This document shows positions 8,221-16,221 of a stretch of DNA of 44,461 nt, piece after piece. Below the pieces are notes generated by a model, which was not told the DNA's origin, did no database searches, and saw only the letters and a list, made by a program, of their open reading frames with translations. Within the stretch, counting starts at the first letter, position 1. Each line of letters starts with the position of its first letter. The position numbers were made by a program, and so were the translations under genes. The stretch is taken from NCBI GenBank assembly GCA_902769055.1, contig CACXNL010000006.1:17336-61796 (forward strand). The letters run 5' to 3'. The DNA is from an uncultured Pseudomonadota bacterium (lineage in GTDB: Bacteria > Pseudomonadota > Alphaproteobacteria > RUG11792).

Positions 8221-10374
8221 TTATAAGTCGGCTAACTTTTGTAGCTCAGGTTTGAAGTACCAACTGTATATCTCAGTAGTCGTATCAAGTTTTTTCAAAA
8301 ATTCAGCATTAGATGGTTGAGTCCAACTTAGGGATGATGAGCCCTCCGCCATTTTTGTGTGACCAGTACGAACTGTTTTTATATCGCAGTTATCGCTCGT
8401 TTCATATTGCATATCCTTTTCAGCTGTAGCCAATGCTTCGTTTAACGGATCAAAGTACAATTTTCCCTCTCGATATATTACTCCATACATTCCCGCCATT
8501 TCCGCAGTATTGTCATATATTCGATCGAAGAGTTTTGCTATTGTGTCATCTGATGCTTTCTTTTCAATTTCTTGAAATTTTGTTTTGAATGCTCCTTTCA
8601 CTGTAACTGATTTATCAAGTTGAGATATGGACATTTTGCCGTTGATGCTCATATTCTTTTTCAAGTCATCTTTATGATGTATAACTTCATGTTGTATTGC
8701 ATCTAAAGTGCTTGTTTCTTTTTCTTCCTTCGGCTTATCAGATATTATTTGGTGATCCGGCGTTATTTTGAAATTTTGTTCATTTTCTGATTTACTAAGC
8801 CTAATTTGATAAGCATCTTCTGATGATAAATAAGCGTTCTTTCCTTGTTTATATTCGATTCGCAATTTCTTCGTAAATTTATCGAGTTTTTCGTTCGGTT
8901 TGTTAAACACATTAGCTATATGTGCTAGCATTAACTCCACTCGAAAGTTTCCAGAAACGGTCCTAGAATCGAAATAGTTAGTTACCTCTATTAGTCTGTT
9001 CACGTCTTTAGAATTCATAGGATTGTTTATTTCGCAAATCTGACTAAGCTCATTGTAGAGTGTTGTAAATGCAATGTTTTTAGTCGCAAGAATGAATCTT
9101 TTGTGAGTTTTTAATTCTTTCATAACTTTATGGTCAAGTCCTACCTCTTTATCCAGTTGTGCCATTTTTTCTTTGAAATATCTTTTTTCGTACTTCCTTG
9201 GCTTAACTTTCTTTGCTGAAGGTTGTAACAAACTCCTATAAGCGTGCCGTATCGCTCTTGCATAATCTTCTTTCTTTATTCCTTTTCGTTCCGCGTTTTC
9301 TTTTATTTTTTGCTTGATTTCTTCTTTTTTCTTTTCATATTCCTTTACTGTCTCATCCTCGGACTCTGATTCACTGTCAGACGCATCCTCCATCTCTTCT
9401 CTGGCTTTCTTTATCTCTTGTCTAATTTTTTCAAGCTCTGACTTTAACGAAAAGTAGTTGTGTACTTTACCCAAAGTGATGTTATCTATGTTATATATGC
9501 CCTGTCTGGCAAATTCTGTCTTTATGATTTTGTATGCTGAACGTACCTCTTCGTCATAAGACATTATCTCACCTATTACTTTTTTCTTTAGCCAAAGTAT
9601 TTTTTGCTCCGCCGTGATGTCTTTTGAGGATTTTTCTCGAACCTCTTGTAATTGTTTGCGTATAGATGCTCGTTCTTTATGTAAACAAAGATATTTGGGC
9701 AAATCTTCAAATACATCGTTAATTTTCCAGTTGCCTTCATCGAATAAGTTTTGTAATTCCATTTTTTTAGAATTCAGTATATCGCTGATTTGTTTCTTTT
9801 TATCTGTTTTTCTGTTTACCTTATATTCACAATTACGAATCTCATTGTCTAGTTCCTTTATCCTTTTATCTACATCAAGATAATCATTAAGAATTACATT
9901 ATGTTTCTCATAAAGCCCTTTATACTTGTTATATACCCGCATATATTTTGAGGTTATAACTTTTAAAACATTCATCCCAACTTTAGTACCAGCCATCTTC
10001 AGTAAAGCATCTCTTAATTCATCCTTTGTGATCCCCAAGAAACTTGAAAAAGTCCAATCATCTAGCACGTAATTAAAGACGTTATCGACCAATGCTTCTT
10101 TTGTACCTTGAGGCACGTTGCTATTGTAATAATCAATATCATCCTTGTGAGAAATCACGTACATTTCCCCAAATACAGGATGGTTTACTTTTTCGTTTAC
10201 TAATTTAATACCTTCCGGAGCGTTATATTGAGCGACTGCATAATCGAAAATGTTGTCTATAAATTGTTCCGATTGTTTTTGTACTGATTCTACGGCATTA
10301 CCTCCAGATGCATGTGTAACTTGCCCTGTAGTTAATATTACTGTGCTTATTAAAAGCAATTTGCTCATATTCAT
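8221..10374 (-). CDS. large exported coiled-coil protein with HExxH zinc-protease motif
   Basis: 717 residues from the ATG at 10374, which has GGAGG eight bases upstream; the TTG at 10389 overlaps that site and is unlikely. Signal peptide: MNMSK then LLLISTVILTTGQVTHA. Residues ~150-380 are Lys/Glu-rich and predicted coiled coil, including an acidic Ser/Asp/Glu patch. Near residues 562-566 is HEVIHH, an HExxH zincin motif. It is followed by TAEMAGMYGV (Glu ~625) and DPLNEAL (Asn-Glu ~645-646). That layout (HExxH, Glu plus Gly, then Pro-x-Asn-Glu) resembles secreted effector metalloproteases of the M91/NleD type, but I see no more than the motif pattern. A good promoter lies upstream. Likely secreted; substrate unknown. 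Confidence 0.7.
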   Translation of the reverse strand: MNMSKLLLISTVILTTGQVTHASGGNAVESVQKQSEQFIDNIFDYAVAQYNAPEGIKLVNEKVNHPVFGEMYVISHKDDIDYYNSNVPQGTKEALVDNVFNYVLDDWTFSSFLGITKDELRDALLKMAGTKVGMNVLKVITSKYMRVYNKYKGLYEKHNVILNDYLDVDKRIKELDNEIRNCEYKVNRKTDKKKQISDILNSKKMELQNLFDEGNWKINDVFEDLPKYLCLHKERASIRKQLQEVREKSSKDITAEQKILWLKKKVIGEIMSYDEEVRSAYKIIKTEFARQGIYNIDNITLGKVHNYFSLKSELEKIRQEIKKAREEMEDASDSESESEDETVKEYEKKKEEIKQKIKENAERKGIKKEDYARAIRHAYRSLLQPSAKKVKPRKYEKRYFKEKMAQLDKEVGLDHKVMKELKTHKRFILATKNIAFTTLYNELSQICEINNPMNSKDVNRLIEVTNYFDSRTVSGNFRVELMLAHIANVFNKPNEKLDKFTKKLRIEYKQGKNAYLSSEDAYQIRLSKSENEQNFKITPDHQIISDKPKEEKETSTLDAIQHEVIHHKDDLKKNMSINGKMSISQLDKSVTVKGAFKTKFQEIEKKASDDTIAKLFDRIYDNTAEMAGMYGVIYREGKLYFDPLNEALATAEKDMQYETSDNCDIKTVRTGHTKMAEGSSSLSWTQPSNAEFLKKLDTTTEIYSWYFKPELQKLADL

Positions 10375-10402
10375 ATTGAATACCTCCAAAAAAAAATACT
10401 TT

Positions 10403-10426
10403 GCGATAAGTACTTATTCTTATCGC
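10403..10426 (-). promoter_or_regulatory. leader hairpin upstream of the HEVIH gene
   Basis: Eight-base stem GCGATAAG / CTTATCGC in the 5' leader. On the minus strand it is followed six bases later by nine T (10388-10396) and then the GGAGG ribosome site. This looks like a weak attenuator or an RNA stability element. Confidence 0.35.
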
Positions 10427-10440
10427 TTCTTTGTGAGTTC

Positions 10441-10469
10441 ATTATAAAGCAATAAAATTTTAATAGCAA
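10441..10469 (-). promoter_or_regulatory. promoter of the HEVIH gene
   Basis: On the minus strand TTGCTA (10469-10464), a 17-base spacer, and TATAAT (10446-10441). This is the best sigma70-type match in the region. The leader is about 60 bases. Confidence 0.65.
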
Positions 10470-10513
10470 CAGAAAAAGCGATCTTTACAGTATTTTTTCT
10501 TAATCTATTTATA

Positions 10514-10536
10514 ATAAAATTTGTCATAAATTTTAT
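10514..10536. repeat. AT-rich hairpin in the divergent intergenic region
   Basis: Nine-base stem ATAAAATTT / AAATTTTAT with a five-base loop, between the HEVIH gene promoter and smpB. Its role is unclear. Confidence 0.25.
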
Positions 10537-10655
10537 TTATTTCTTTACTCAATTTTGAGTCACGGCGAGCCCTAACAGTGCCAAACTTGTGCTTTATTGA
10601 CGTTTTAGACACATTGCCACAATACGTAACAAATCATAAAATGGAGGTAGAGAAT

Positions 10656-10667
10656 ATGGGATTTTGA
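10656..10667 (+). other. three-codon leader ORF in frame with smpB
   Basis: GGAGG at 10643-10647 is ideally spaced (eight bases) for ATG 10656. That ATG reads Met-Gly-Phe and then TGA; two sense codons later comes the smpB GTG at 10674, in the same frame. The strong ribosome site therefore serves a start that is cut off by a stop, leaving smpB to re-initiation at GTG. Confidence 0.5.
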
Positions 10668-10673
10668 GTAATT

Positions 10674-11159
10674 GTGCCTAAAGAGCCGAACGACAATTTT
10701 AAGGTAGTTGCACGCAACAAGCGAGCGAAGTTTGATTATGAAATCCTTGAAACGCTTGAAGTCGGAATTGTTTTAACTGGTTCTGAGATAAAATCGGTAC
10801 GCAATGGAAAAGTCAGTATAAATGAGGCGTTTGTCGGTGCAATGGAAGGCTCATGTGAACTTTTTTTGTTTAATGCAAGCATAGAGCTGTATAAGCAAGC
10901 CAGCTATAATAATCATGAACCCAGAAGACCACGAGTTTTGTTGTTGCATAAGCCACAGCGAACAAAATTTCTAAATGCCAATAAAAAAAAAGGCATGACG
11001 ATAGTCCCGCTTACGATGTATTTCAATCATAAGGGAATGTTGAAACTCAGTATCGCGCTGGCGAGAGGTAAAAATGTTGTTGATAAGCGCGAAACTATAA
11101 AAAAACGCGATTGGACAGTTCAGAAAAATCGAATTATTAGAAATTATAATAGAGGATGA
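10674..11159 (+). CDS. smpB: SsrA-binding protein
   Basis: Binds tmRNA and delivers it to stalled ribosomes in trans-translation. The sequence has the family landmarks: FKVVARNKRAKFDYEI, LTGSEIKSVRNGKVSINEAFV, and the late ALARGKN..DKRETIKKRDWT tail with a basic C-terminus. Length (161) is normal. The start is taken as GTG 10674, which matches the family N-terminus (PKEPN..FKVVA). The only strong ribosome site nearby belongs to an in-frame ATG interrupted by TGA. The stop overlaps the truA start (ATGA), so truA is coupled. No tmRNA gene was recognised in this window. Confidence 0.95.
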   Translation: MPKEPNDNFKVVARNKRAKFDYEILETLEVGIVLTGSEIKSVRNGKVSINEAFVGAMEGSCELFLFNASIELYKQASYNNHEPRRPRVLLLHKPQRTKFLNANKKKGMTIVPLTMYFNHKGMLKLSIALARGKNVVDKRETIKKRDWTVQKNRIIRNYNRG

Positions 11160-11917
11160 AAGTAAAATTAACAATAGAATACGATGGAACTAATTTTTAC
11201 GGTTGGCAAAAGCAAAATGGTTTCGTATCCGTACAAGAGACGGTAGAAAAAGCGATAAACCGAGTTTTTGGGAATATTACAAATATTGAGTTATATGGTG
11301 CTGGTAGGACGGATACCGGAGTACATGCGTTGGAACAGGTCGCTCATTTCGAAGTATTTGATGAAAAGTTGATTAAAATTTGGCAAAAAAATATTGAAAA
11401 GTTAGCTAAAGCTATAAATTTTTATTTGATGGATCTTGGCGTAGTGATTGTGAAATCTGAGCTCGTTCCTGATGATTTCCATGCCAGGTTTTCAGCAAAG
11501 ATGAGACGCTATAAATACGTGATATACAATCGGCAAGTGAGGAGTGTTATCTATGCAAACCGCGCTTGGCATGTTGCAAAACGGCTAGATGCTGAAGTTA
11601 TGAACGCCGCGTCAAAATATTTTCTCGGCACCCACAATCTAAACTCTTTTAGATCGGCGCATTGCAATGCTAGAAATCCCATCAGGACTATATCTGAGAT
11701 TGCGGTTTATCGAAATGGTGATTTAGTCATTATGGATATATCAGCAAGATCATTTTTACATAACCAAGTTAGGATAACTATCGGCACGCTAAAACAAATA
11801 GGAGAAGGCAAATATCCGCCCGAATACATCGAAGAGCTTTTGAATAAACAGGATCGAACGATTGCTGGAGTTACTGCGCCTCCATATGGGCTTTATTTGA
11901 CAAAGGTGAACTATTAA
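11156..11917 (+). CDS. truA: tRNA pseudouridine(38-40) synthase
   Basis: Converts uridines 38-40 of the tRNA anticodon arm to pseudouridine. The N-terminus has the EYDGTNFYGWQKQ motif. The catalytic Asp lies in GAGRTDTGVHA near residues 49-59. RRYKYVIYN and the C-terminal SFLHNQVRITIGTL segment are also typical. The 253 residues match the family. It starts inside the smpB stop, and a GTG-started prs-like gene follows its TAA directly. Confidence 0.95.
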   Translation: MKVKLTIEYDGTNFYGWQKQNGFVSVQETVEKAINRVFGNITNIELYGAGRTDTGVHALEQVAHFEVFDEKLIKIWQKNIEKLAKAINFYLMDLGVVIVKSELVPDDFHARFSAKMRRYKYVIYNRQVRSVIYANRAWHVAKRLDAEVMNAASKYFLGTHNLNSFRSAHCNARNPIRTISEIAVYRNGDLVIMDISARSFLHNQVRITIGTLKQIGEGKYPPEYIEELLNKQDRTIAGVTAPPYGLYLTKVNY

Positions 11918-12652
11918 GTGGTTATACTGCACGAATGTGAATTATCAAAATTCGCAAAACTGCTTGCACAAGATTTAGACTGCGAAAAATTACTATTAAA
12001 TATTTCGCAATTTCCAAATGGTGAATTTAACATTGAACCGATATCTTTAAATGAAAAGCACGTTTTGGTTATATTTTCATCTTTAAATGATATCAATTCT
12101 CAGTTGTTAAAGTATTTTTTGATTTTGCAAAATCTCCAAAATGCTGAAATCATCGATGTTTTTATGCCATATATTCCGTATTCGCGTCAGGATAAATCCG
12201 AAGCATTTAAATTCGTATTGAGTGCTTTACAAACGTTAAAAGTAAGAAAAATCATCACAATAGATATTCATAAAGCTATCGAGGATAAATTTATTGCGAA
12301 TATTTTGCCTCATGAATTATTTGGACAAGAATATCTGGATGGTGATTTTCTAGTAGTAGCGCCAGATATTGGCGCAATTTCAAGAGCCAAAGCATTTGCT
12401 GAATATTTACACACTGAATTGATTACAATAGATAAGGTATCTGGACACACCGAAAATATAGCTTGGGTAAAAGACAGAAATTGTTTGATCGTTGATGACA
12501 TCATCGATACTGGCAAGACGATTCGAAATGCGCAGGACACACTTAAGGCAGCGGGAGCGAAGCATATAGAATGTTGTATTTCTTCGAAGGCAAGAACCGA
12601 TTTACATAAATTTCACGCCGCTATTGCAAAAAGCATTTCACTTTTCTCATAG
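11918..12652 (+). CDS. prs: ribose-phosphate pyrophosphokinase-like protein, short
   Basis: Likely makes PRPP from ribose-5-phosphate and ATP. Visible family motifs are FPNGE near residue 33, YIPYSRQDK near 85-93, IDIHK, and the PRPP loop LIVDDIIDTGKT near 191-202. At 244 residues it is well short of the usual ~310; several helices of the oligomer interface appear trimmed. It could instead be a degenerate phosphoribosyltransferase-family paralogue. GTG start directly after the truA stop, no separate promoter, so it is the third gene of smpB-truA-prs. Confidence 0.7.
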   Translation: MVILHECELSKFAKLLAQDLDCEKLLLNISQFPNGEFNIEPISLNEKHVLVIFSSLNDINSQLLKYFLILQNLQNAEIIDVFMPYIPYSRQDKSEAFKFVLSALQTLKVRKIITIDIHKAIEDKFIANILPHELFGQEYLDGDFLVVAPDIGAISRAKAFAEYLHTELITIDKVSGHTENIAWVKDRNCLIVDDIIDTGKTIRNAQDTLKAAGAKHIECCISSKARTDLHKFHAAIAKSISLFS

Positions 12653-12673
12653 ACTGTGATTACCACCGTTTGC

Positions 12674-12679
12674 TAGAAT
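12674..12679 (+). promoter_or_regulatory. -10 box for yebC
   Basis: TAGAAT 30 bases before the yebC ATG, with TAGACT 18 bases upstream as a poor -35. Confidence 0.4.
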
Positions 12680-12708
12680 GTACACGGTAGTTAGAAAGTT
12701 GATATACG

Positions 12709-13428
12709 ATGTCAGGGCATTCACAATTTCATAACATAATGTATCGCAAGGGAGCTCAGGACGCAAAGAGAGCCAAGATGTTTGCGAAAATAGCTCGAGA
12801 GATAACGGTTGCAGCGAAGCTGAGTGGTGATGATCCAAATTCTAATCCGCGTTTGAGGGCAGCGTTGGCGGTCGCGCGAGAAAATAATATGCCGAAAGAT
12901 AATATCGAGCGAGCGATCGCAAAGGCTACTTCTACGGCAGATTCCGCCAACTACGAAAGTGTTCGGTATGAAGGATACGGTCCAGCCGGAGTTGCAATAA
13001 TCGTTGAGACACTGACTGATAATCGTAACAGAACGGCAGCCGAAATTCGTTCTGCTTTTACGAAAATGGGAGGTAGCTTGGGCGAAATGGGCAGTGTCGC
13101 ATTTTTGTTTAATAGGATCGGGCATTTAGTCTACACAGCAATTCCCGGTGGTTATGACGAAGCATTTAACTTCGCAGTTGAAGTTGGGGCGGATAATGTT
13201 GAGGAGTTCGATGAATGTACGGAAGTAACATGTTCGGTTGATGCATTTGCCCCAGTTAGGGATGCGTTTGTGAAAAAATTCGGAGATCCTTCGGAATCAG
13301 GACTAATATGGGTCCCTACGACATACACGGCATGTTCAGAAGAAGCAAAAGCAACGTTAACAAAGTTATTGGATTTACTTGAAGATAACGATGATGTCCA
13401 AAATGTTTTCCATAATTTGGAAGAGTAG
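12709..13428 (+). CDS. yebC: YebC/PmpR family protein
   Basis: YebC/PmpR/TACO1 family, known as a transcriptional regulator in some bacteria and a translation factor for difficult sequences in others. The opening MSGHSQFHNIMYRKGAQDAKRAKMFAKIAREI is the family signature (usually GHSKW..I..KK). Later come NPRLRAALAVARENNMPKDNIERAI, YEGYGPAG and RNRTAAEIR. 239 residues, normal length. It has its own -10 box and is not coupled to its neighbours. Confidence 0.93.
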   Translation: MSGHSQFHNIMYRKGAQDAKRAKMFAKIAREITVAAKLSGDDPNSNPRLRAALAVARENNMPKDNIERAIAKATSTADSANYESVRYEGYGPAGVAIIVETLTDNRNRTAAEIRSAFTKMGGSLGEMGSVAFLFNRIGHLVYTAIPGGYDEAFNFAVEVGADNVEEFDECTEVTCSVDAFAPVRDAFVKKFGDPSESGLIWVPTTYTACSEEAKATLTKLLDLLEDNDDVQNVFHNLEE

Positions 13429-13534
13429 TCGTTACCGTTTGTCGAAATAAATGGTTTTGCAACATTACGTAGTTAAGGGCTTGCTCTTTGCTCGTCTTTG
13501 TGGCAGTATGTATATACGAAAGGGGAGAAGTTTT

Positions 13535-14455
13535 ATGGGTGTAAACAATTTGAGATTTGAGCCATGGGCTGTGGATAAAAAGTTAGCGATGGCTTGCGCG
13601 GCAAGCACGTTGGTTTCGGTCTGTACTGTCTTCGTGATAATGAAAATCGGATTAAGTTACAACGATGAGAAGATTCAGAGTGTTGCTGAAAGTAATGCGA
13701 TGTTTGGAGCTAAAATAGCTACGTTAGCTGAGACTATAAAAGATCTGAATACAGAGTTAGAGGCGATAAAATCCGAGTGGAAAAGTTCCAAGGAAAATTC
13801 CTCATACATATACACTACTCTCTCATCTCTACAAAAAGATATTTCGGTAATTAAGGAAAAACTTAACATTGATAGTGAACTGGCGGATGAGCAAACTAAA
13901 CAACTGTCGCCAGAGAAAAAAACTTTTATAGATTCTTTTGAAAATTTGATAAAAGATGGTGCGCCGTTCGACAGCTTCCTTGAGACAAATAAAAACAAAA
14001 TCGATATGACAAAATATAAATCTGCAGAGGCTCTTGTTAAGTTTTCAACTCAAAATATTAAATCTTTGGCAGATTTAAAGAAAGATTATGCTAATGTTGG
14101 AGCTACTATCTTTAAAACAAATTTTGAAGAATCTTTCTGGGAACGACAGAAGAGAGTGATTAAAGAAAAAATTTCAGAAGCTATAAAGATCCGAAAATTT
14201 GATGAAGAATCTAGTCCAGTAGGCGATTCGGACTCCGATAAGACAAAATTTGAGAAAGCTGGAAAATTTTTGTCAGATGAAAAGTACGCAGAAGCGATCA
14301 AAATATTGAAACTTGTGAAAATAGAGGATGAAAATCTGGATAATTTTTTGGTCGATTTAAAGAAAAGACAAGGATTAGAGGAAGCATTTTGCGCATTCAA
14401 AAAAGAATTTATAGATATAGAAGCGAATGTAACTCAAAGTGAAGAAAGTAAGTGA
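13535..14455 (+). CDS. Mic60/COG4223-like inner-membrane protein
   Basis: 306 residues from ATG 13535, which has AGGGGAG upstream; a longer reading from 13451 lacks one. One N-terminal membrane segment (about residues 18-38), then a coiled-coil region, then a helical C-terminal half. The C-terminal pattern (PFDSFLETN, the SLADLKKDYANVGATIF segment, an IRKFDEE stretch and KYAEAIKILKLV) resembles the alphaproteobacterial mitofilin-related proteins. Those usually lie near heme genes; none is seen here. The assignment rests on pattern and topology only. Its likely role is shaping or contacting the inner membrane. Confidence 0.5.
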   Translation: MGVNNLRFEPWAVDKKLAMACAASTLVSVCTVFVIMKIGLSYNDEKIQSVAESNAMFGAKIATLAETIKDLNTELEAIKSEWKSSKENSSYIYTTLSSLQKDISVIKEKLNIDSELADEQTKQLSPEKKTFIDSFENLIKDGAPFDSFLETNKNKIDMTKYKSAEALVKFSTQNIKSLADLKKDYANVGATIFKTNFEESFWERQKRVIKEKISEAIKIRKFDEESSPVGDSDSDKTKFEKAGKFLSDEKYAEAIKILKLVKIEDENLDNFLVDLKKRQGLEEAFCAFKKEFIDIEANVTQSEESK

Positions 14456-14532
14456 TTTTGTAAATTAGCAAAAAATTAACTATTTCTATATATCCTGTAT
14501 GCAGGAAAATTATGTAGTTTGAGCTTGGGGAA

Positions 14533-15561
14533 ATGAAAAGAGTTTATTTAGCGACATTACTGTGCTGTATAGGATCCATCATGGTAGATAGTTCGAATGC
14601 AAGCCTTTTTGACAATATAAAAAAGAAAGCGTCGAGCGCAGTCCAGAAGGCTTCTGGGGTCGTTAAAAATGCGAGAAGCAAGGCGTCCAGCATATCATCA
14701 AAGGCAAAGTCCGCAATGTCAAAAGCGAGTGGGCTTGCCGAAAAAGTGCAGGGGGCAAAGGGTTTTGTATCGGGCTTGGCTGGAAAGGTAGGGATATCTG
14801 AGGATAAGGTCAATAGCGCATTTTCAGTTGTAGATAATGCTAAGCAAAAGATGTTAAATGTTTCTGAGAAAATAGATGAGGGTGCGAAGAAACTTAACTT
14901 GCAGGAGGAAACAGAAACTGCAGAAGAGCCGCAGAAAGGTGACAATGGAGTTGCTCCTTCACAAGACGTGATAAAAAAAATAGAAAGTTTGTTTCCTTCA
15001 CTTGATACATTGGGAAAATTAAAAAGCATCAGTTTTGAGGGACAACGTATCACTGATGAAGATGTGCAATATCTGGTAGAAAAATTTTCGAGCATTGCAT
15101 CCGAAGGCATTAAGAAAATTTCGCTTTCATTTAGAGGTTGCGAAATTAGTTATGCTTCTTTAGCGAAATTGCTTGATGCTCTAAGGGCATATCCGCAGCT
15201 TGTCAGTAGTTTCTGCTTTAGTTCCACCCCATTGGGGGATGACGGTGCTCTTTCTATTGCATCTAGCCTGGGCAATTTCCCAATGCTTAAGTATGTGTTC
15301 TTTTCTGATATGGGAATTAGCGGCAATGGAGCAATTGCGATAATTTCGGTGTTGGCTAAGTTATCCCAGGGAGACGGTTCGAATTTGCAGTTGGTCGACT
15401 TATCTAACAATGCAATTTCAGACGAGCACTTGGAAACAATTCGTGACACTTGGAAGACTATCAAAAATAGCGAAAATACGCTTCTAATGTTACAGGATAA
15501 TCATGTGAAAGATATAAACGTACAAAACATACCAGACAACATAAAACTAAAACTAAGCTAA
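14533..15561 (+). CDS. exported leucine-rich-repeat protein
   Basis: 342 residues. Signal peptide about residues 1-23 (MKR then VYLATLLCCIGSIMVDSSNA). Residues 25-85 are a low-complexity Lys/Ala/Ser region with repeated KAS units. From about residue 155 come ribonuclease-inhibitor-type leucine-rich repeats of ~28 residues, with lines such as LKSISFEGQRITDEDV, IKKISLSFRGCEISYASL, FCFSSTPLGDDGALSIA and LQLVDLSNNAISDEHL. No catalytic domain is visible. Such repeats usually bind proteins, so a surface or effector role is plausible. A clear hairpin follows, shared with convergent rplS. Confidence 0.75.
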   Translation: MKRVYLATLLCCIGSIMVDSSNASLFDNIKKKASSAVQKASGVVKNARSKASSISSKAKSAMSKASGLAEKVQGAKGFVSGLAGKVGISEDKVNSAFSVVDNAKQKMLNVSEKIDEGAKKLNLQEETETAEEPQKGDNGVAPSQDVIKKIESLFPSLDTLGKLKSISFEGQRITDEDVQYLVEKFSSIASEGIKKISLSFRGCEISYASLAKLLDALRAYPQLVSSFCFSSTPLGDDGALSIASSLGNFPMLKYVFFSDMGISGNGAIAIISVLAKLSQGDGSNLQLVDLSNNAISDEHLETIRDTWKTIKNSENTLLMLQDNHVKDINVQNIPDNIKLKLS

Positions 15562-15586
15562 AAGCCACTCGCATCGCGGTGGCTTT
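15561..15586. terminator. bidirectional terminator hairpin
   Basis: Eight-base stem AAAGCCAC / GTGGCTTT with a ten-base loop between the convergent LRR gene and rplS. A/T at the stem base gives short U-runs in both directions. Confidence 0.65.
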
Positions 15587-15605
15587 ATCCCTTCTTGCAA
15601 CTAAG

Positions 15606-15986
15606 TTAATTTGCTGAACCCATTTCTTCCAGGCGCTTCTTCTCCGCAATACGCGCACCTTTTCCTGTCCTCTTTCGCAAGTAGTATAGTTTCGCCCGAC
15701 GCACTCTTCCATGCTTCGTGACCTCAATCTGAATATTCGGAGAATATAGGTGAAATAACCTTTCGACGCCTTCGCCATTCGAAATTTTCCGAACTTTAAA
15801 CGACGAATTTATTCCGCGATTCTTCTTTGCAATTACAACGCCTTCATATAACTGCGTTCTTTCGCGCGTTCCTTCCGTGACCTTTACAAAAACTTTTACT
15901 GTATCCCCCGGTCTGAATATCGGTATGGTTTTGTTAGTAGTCAACTTTTTGATTTGTTCCTTCTCAATTTGTTCCAGTATATTCAT
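15606..15986 (-). CDS. rplS: 50S ribosomal protein L19
   Basis: Large-subunit ribosomal protein at the 30S-50S interface. Visible signature: [49 protein letters not shown], then [13 protein letters not shown] and [14 protein letters not shown]. 126 residues with a short extra tail. The start is ATG 15986 with GAGG six bases upstream; the TTG at 15998 overlaps that site. The usual partners rpsP, rimM and trmD are not adjacent, so the operon has been broken up. Confidence 0.95.
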   Translation of the reverse strand: MNILEQIEKEQIKKLTTNKTIPIFRPGDTVKVFVKVTEGTRERTQLYEGVVIAKKNRGINSSFKVRKISNGEGVERLFHLYSPNIQIEVTKHGRVRRAKLYYLRKRTGKGARIAEKKRLEEMGSAN

Positions 15987-16111
15987 TTTTTTCCTCAAAA
16001 TATAAACGATGCAATCGGTACACTTACCATCAGCAATTTTGCAAGAAAGCCTCGGTAATCTGCCTCATTCAACTCAAGTTGCGACGAAAATCATGCTTTG
16101 ACGAATTTGCA

Positions 16112-16123
16112 GAATGTACATTC
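16112..16123. promoter_or_regulatory. 12-base palindrome, possible operator
   Basis: GAATGTACATTC is a perfect palindrome about 100 bases before the glycosyltransferase gene, with TTGACG at 16098-16103 just upstream. It could be a repressor site; no regulator is known. Confidence 0.25.
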
Positions 16124-16221
16124 CACCAAACAGAAACCTTTCCTTAGGGTAGCACAAAATTTTTCAAAGGAGAATGGGATGAAACTTTAGTAATACCTTT
16201 TTGAGACTACAGTTGTTGCAT

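Noticed and set aside
10656-10676. TGA read as Trp (genetic code 4) to extend smpB
   Set aside because: mraY, smpB and the pilin-like gene end at TGA at family-typical lengths, and the window has many TGG Trp codons.
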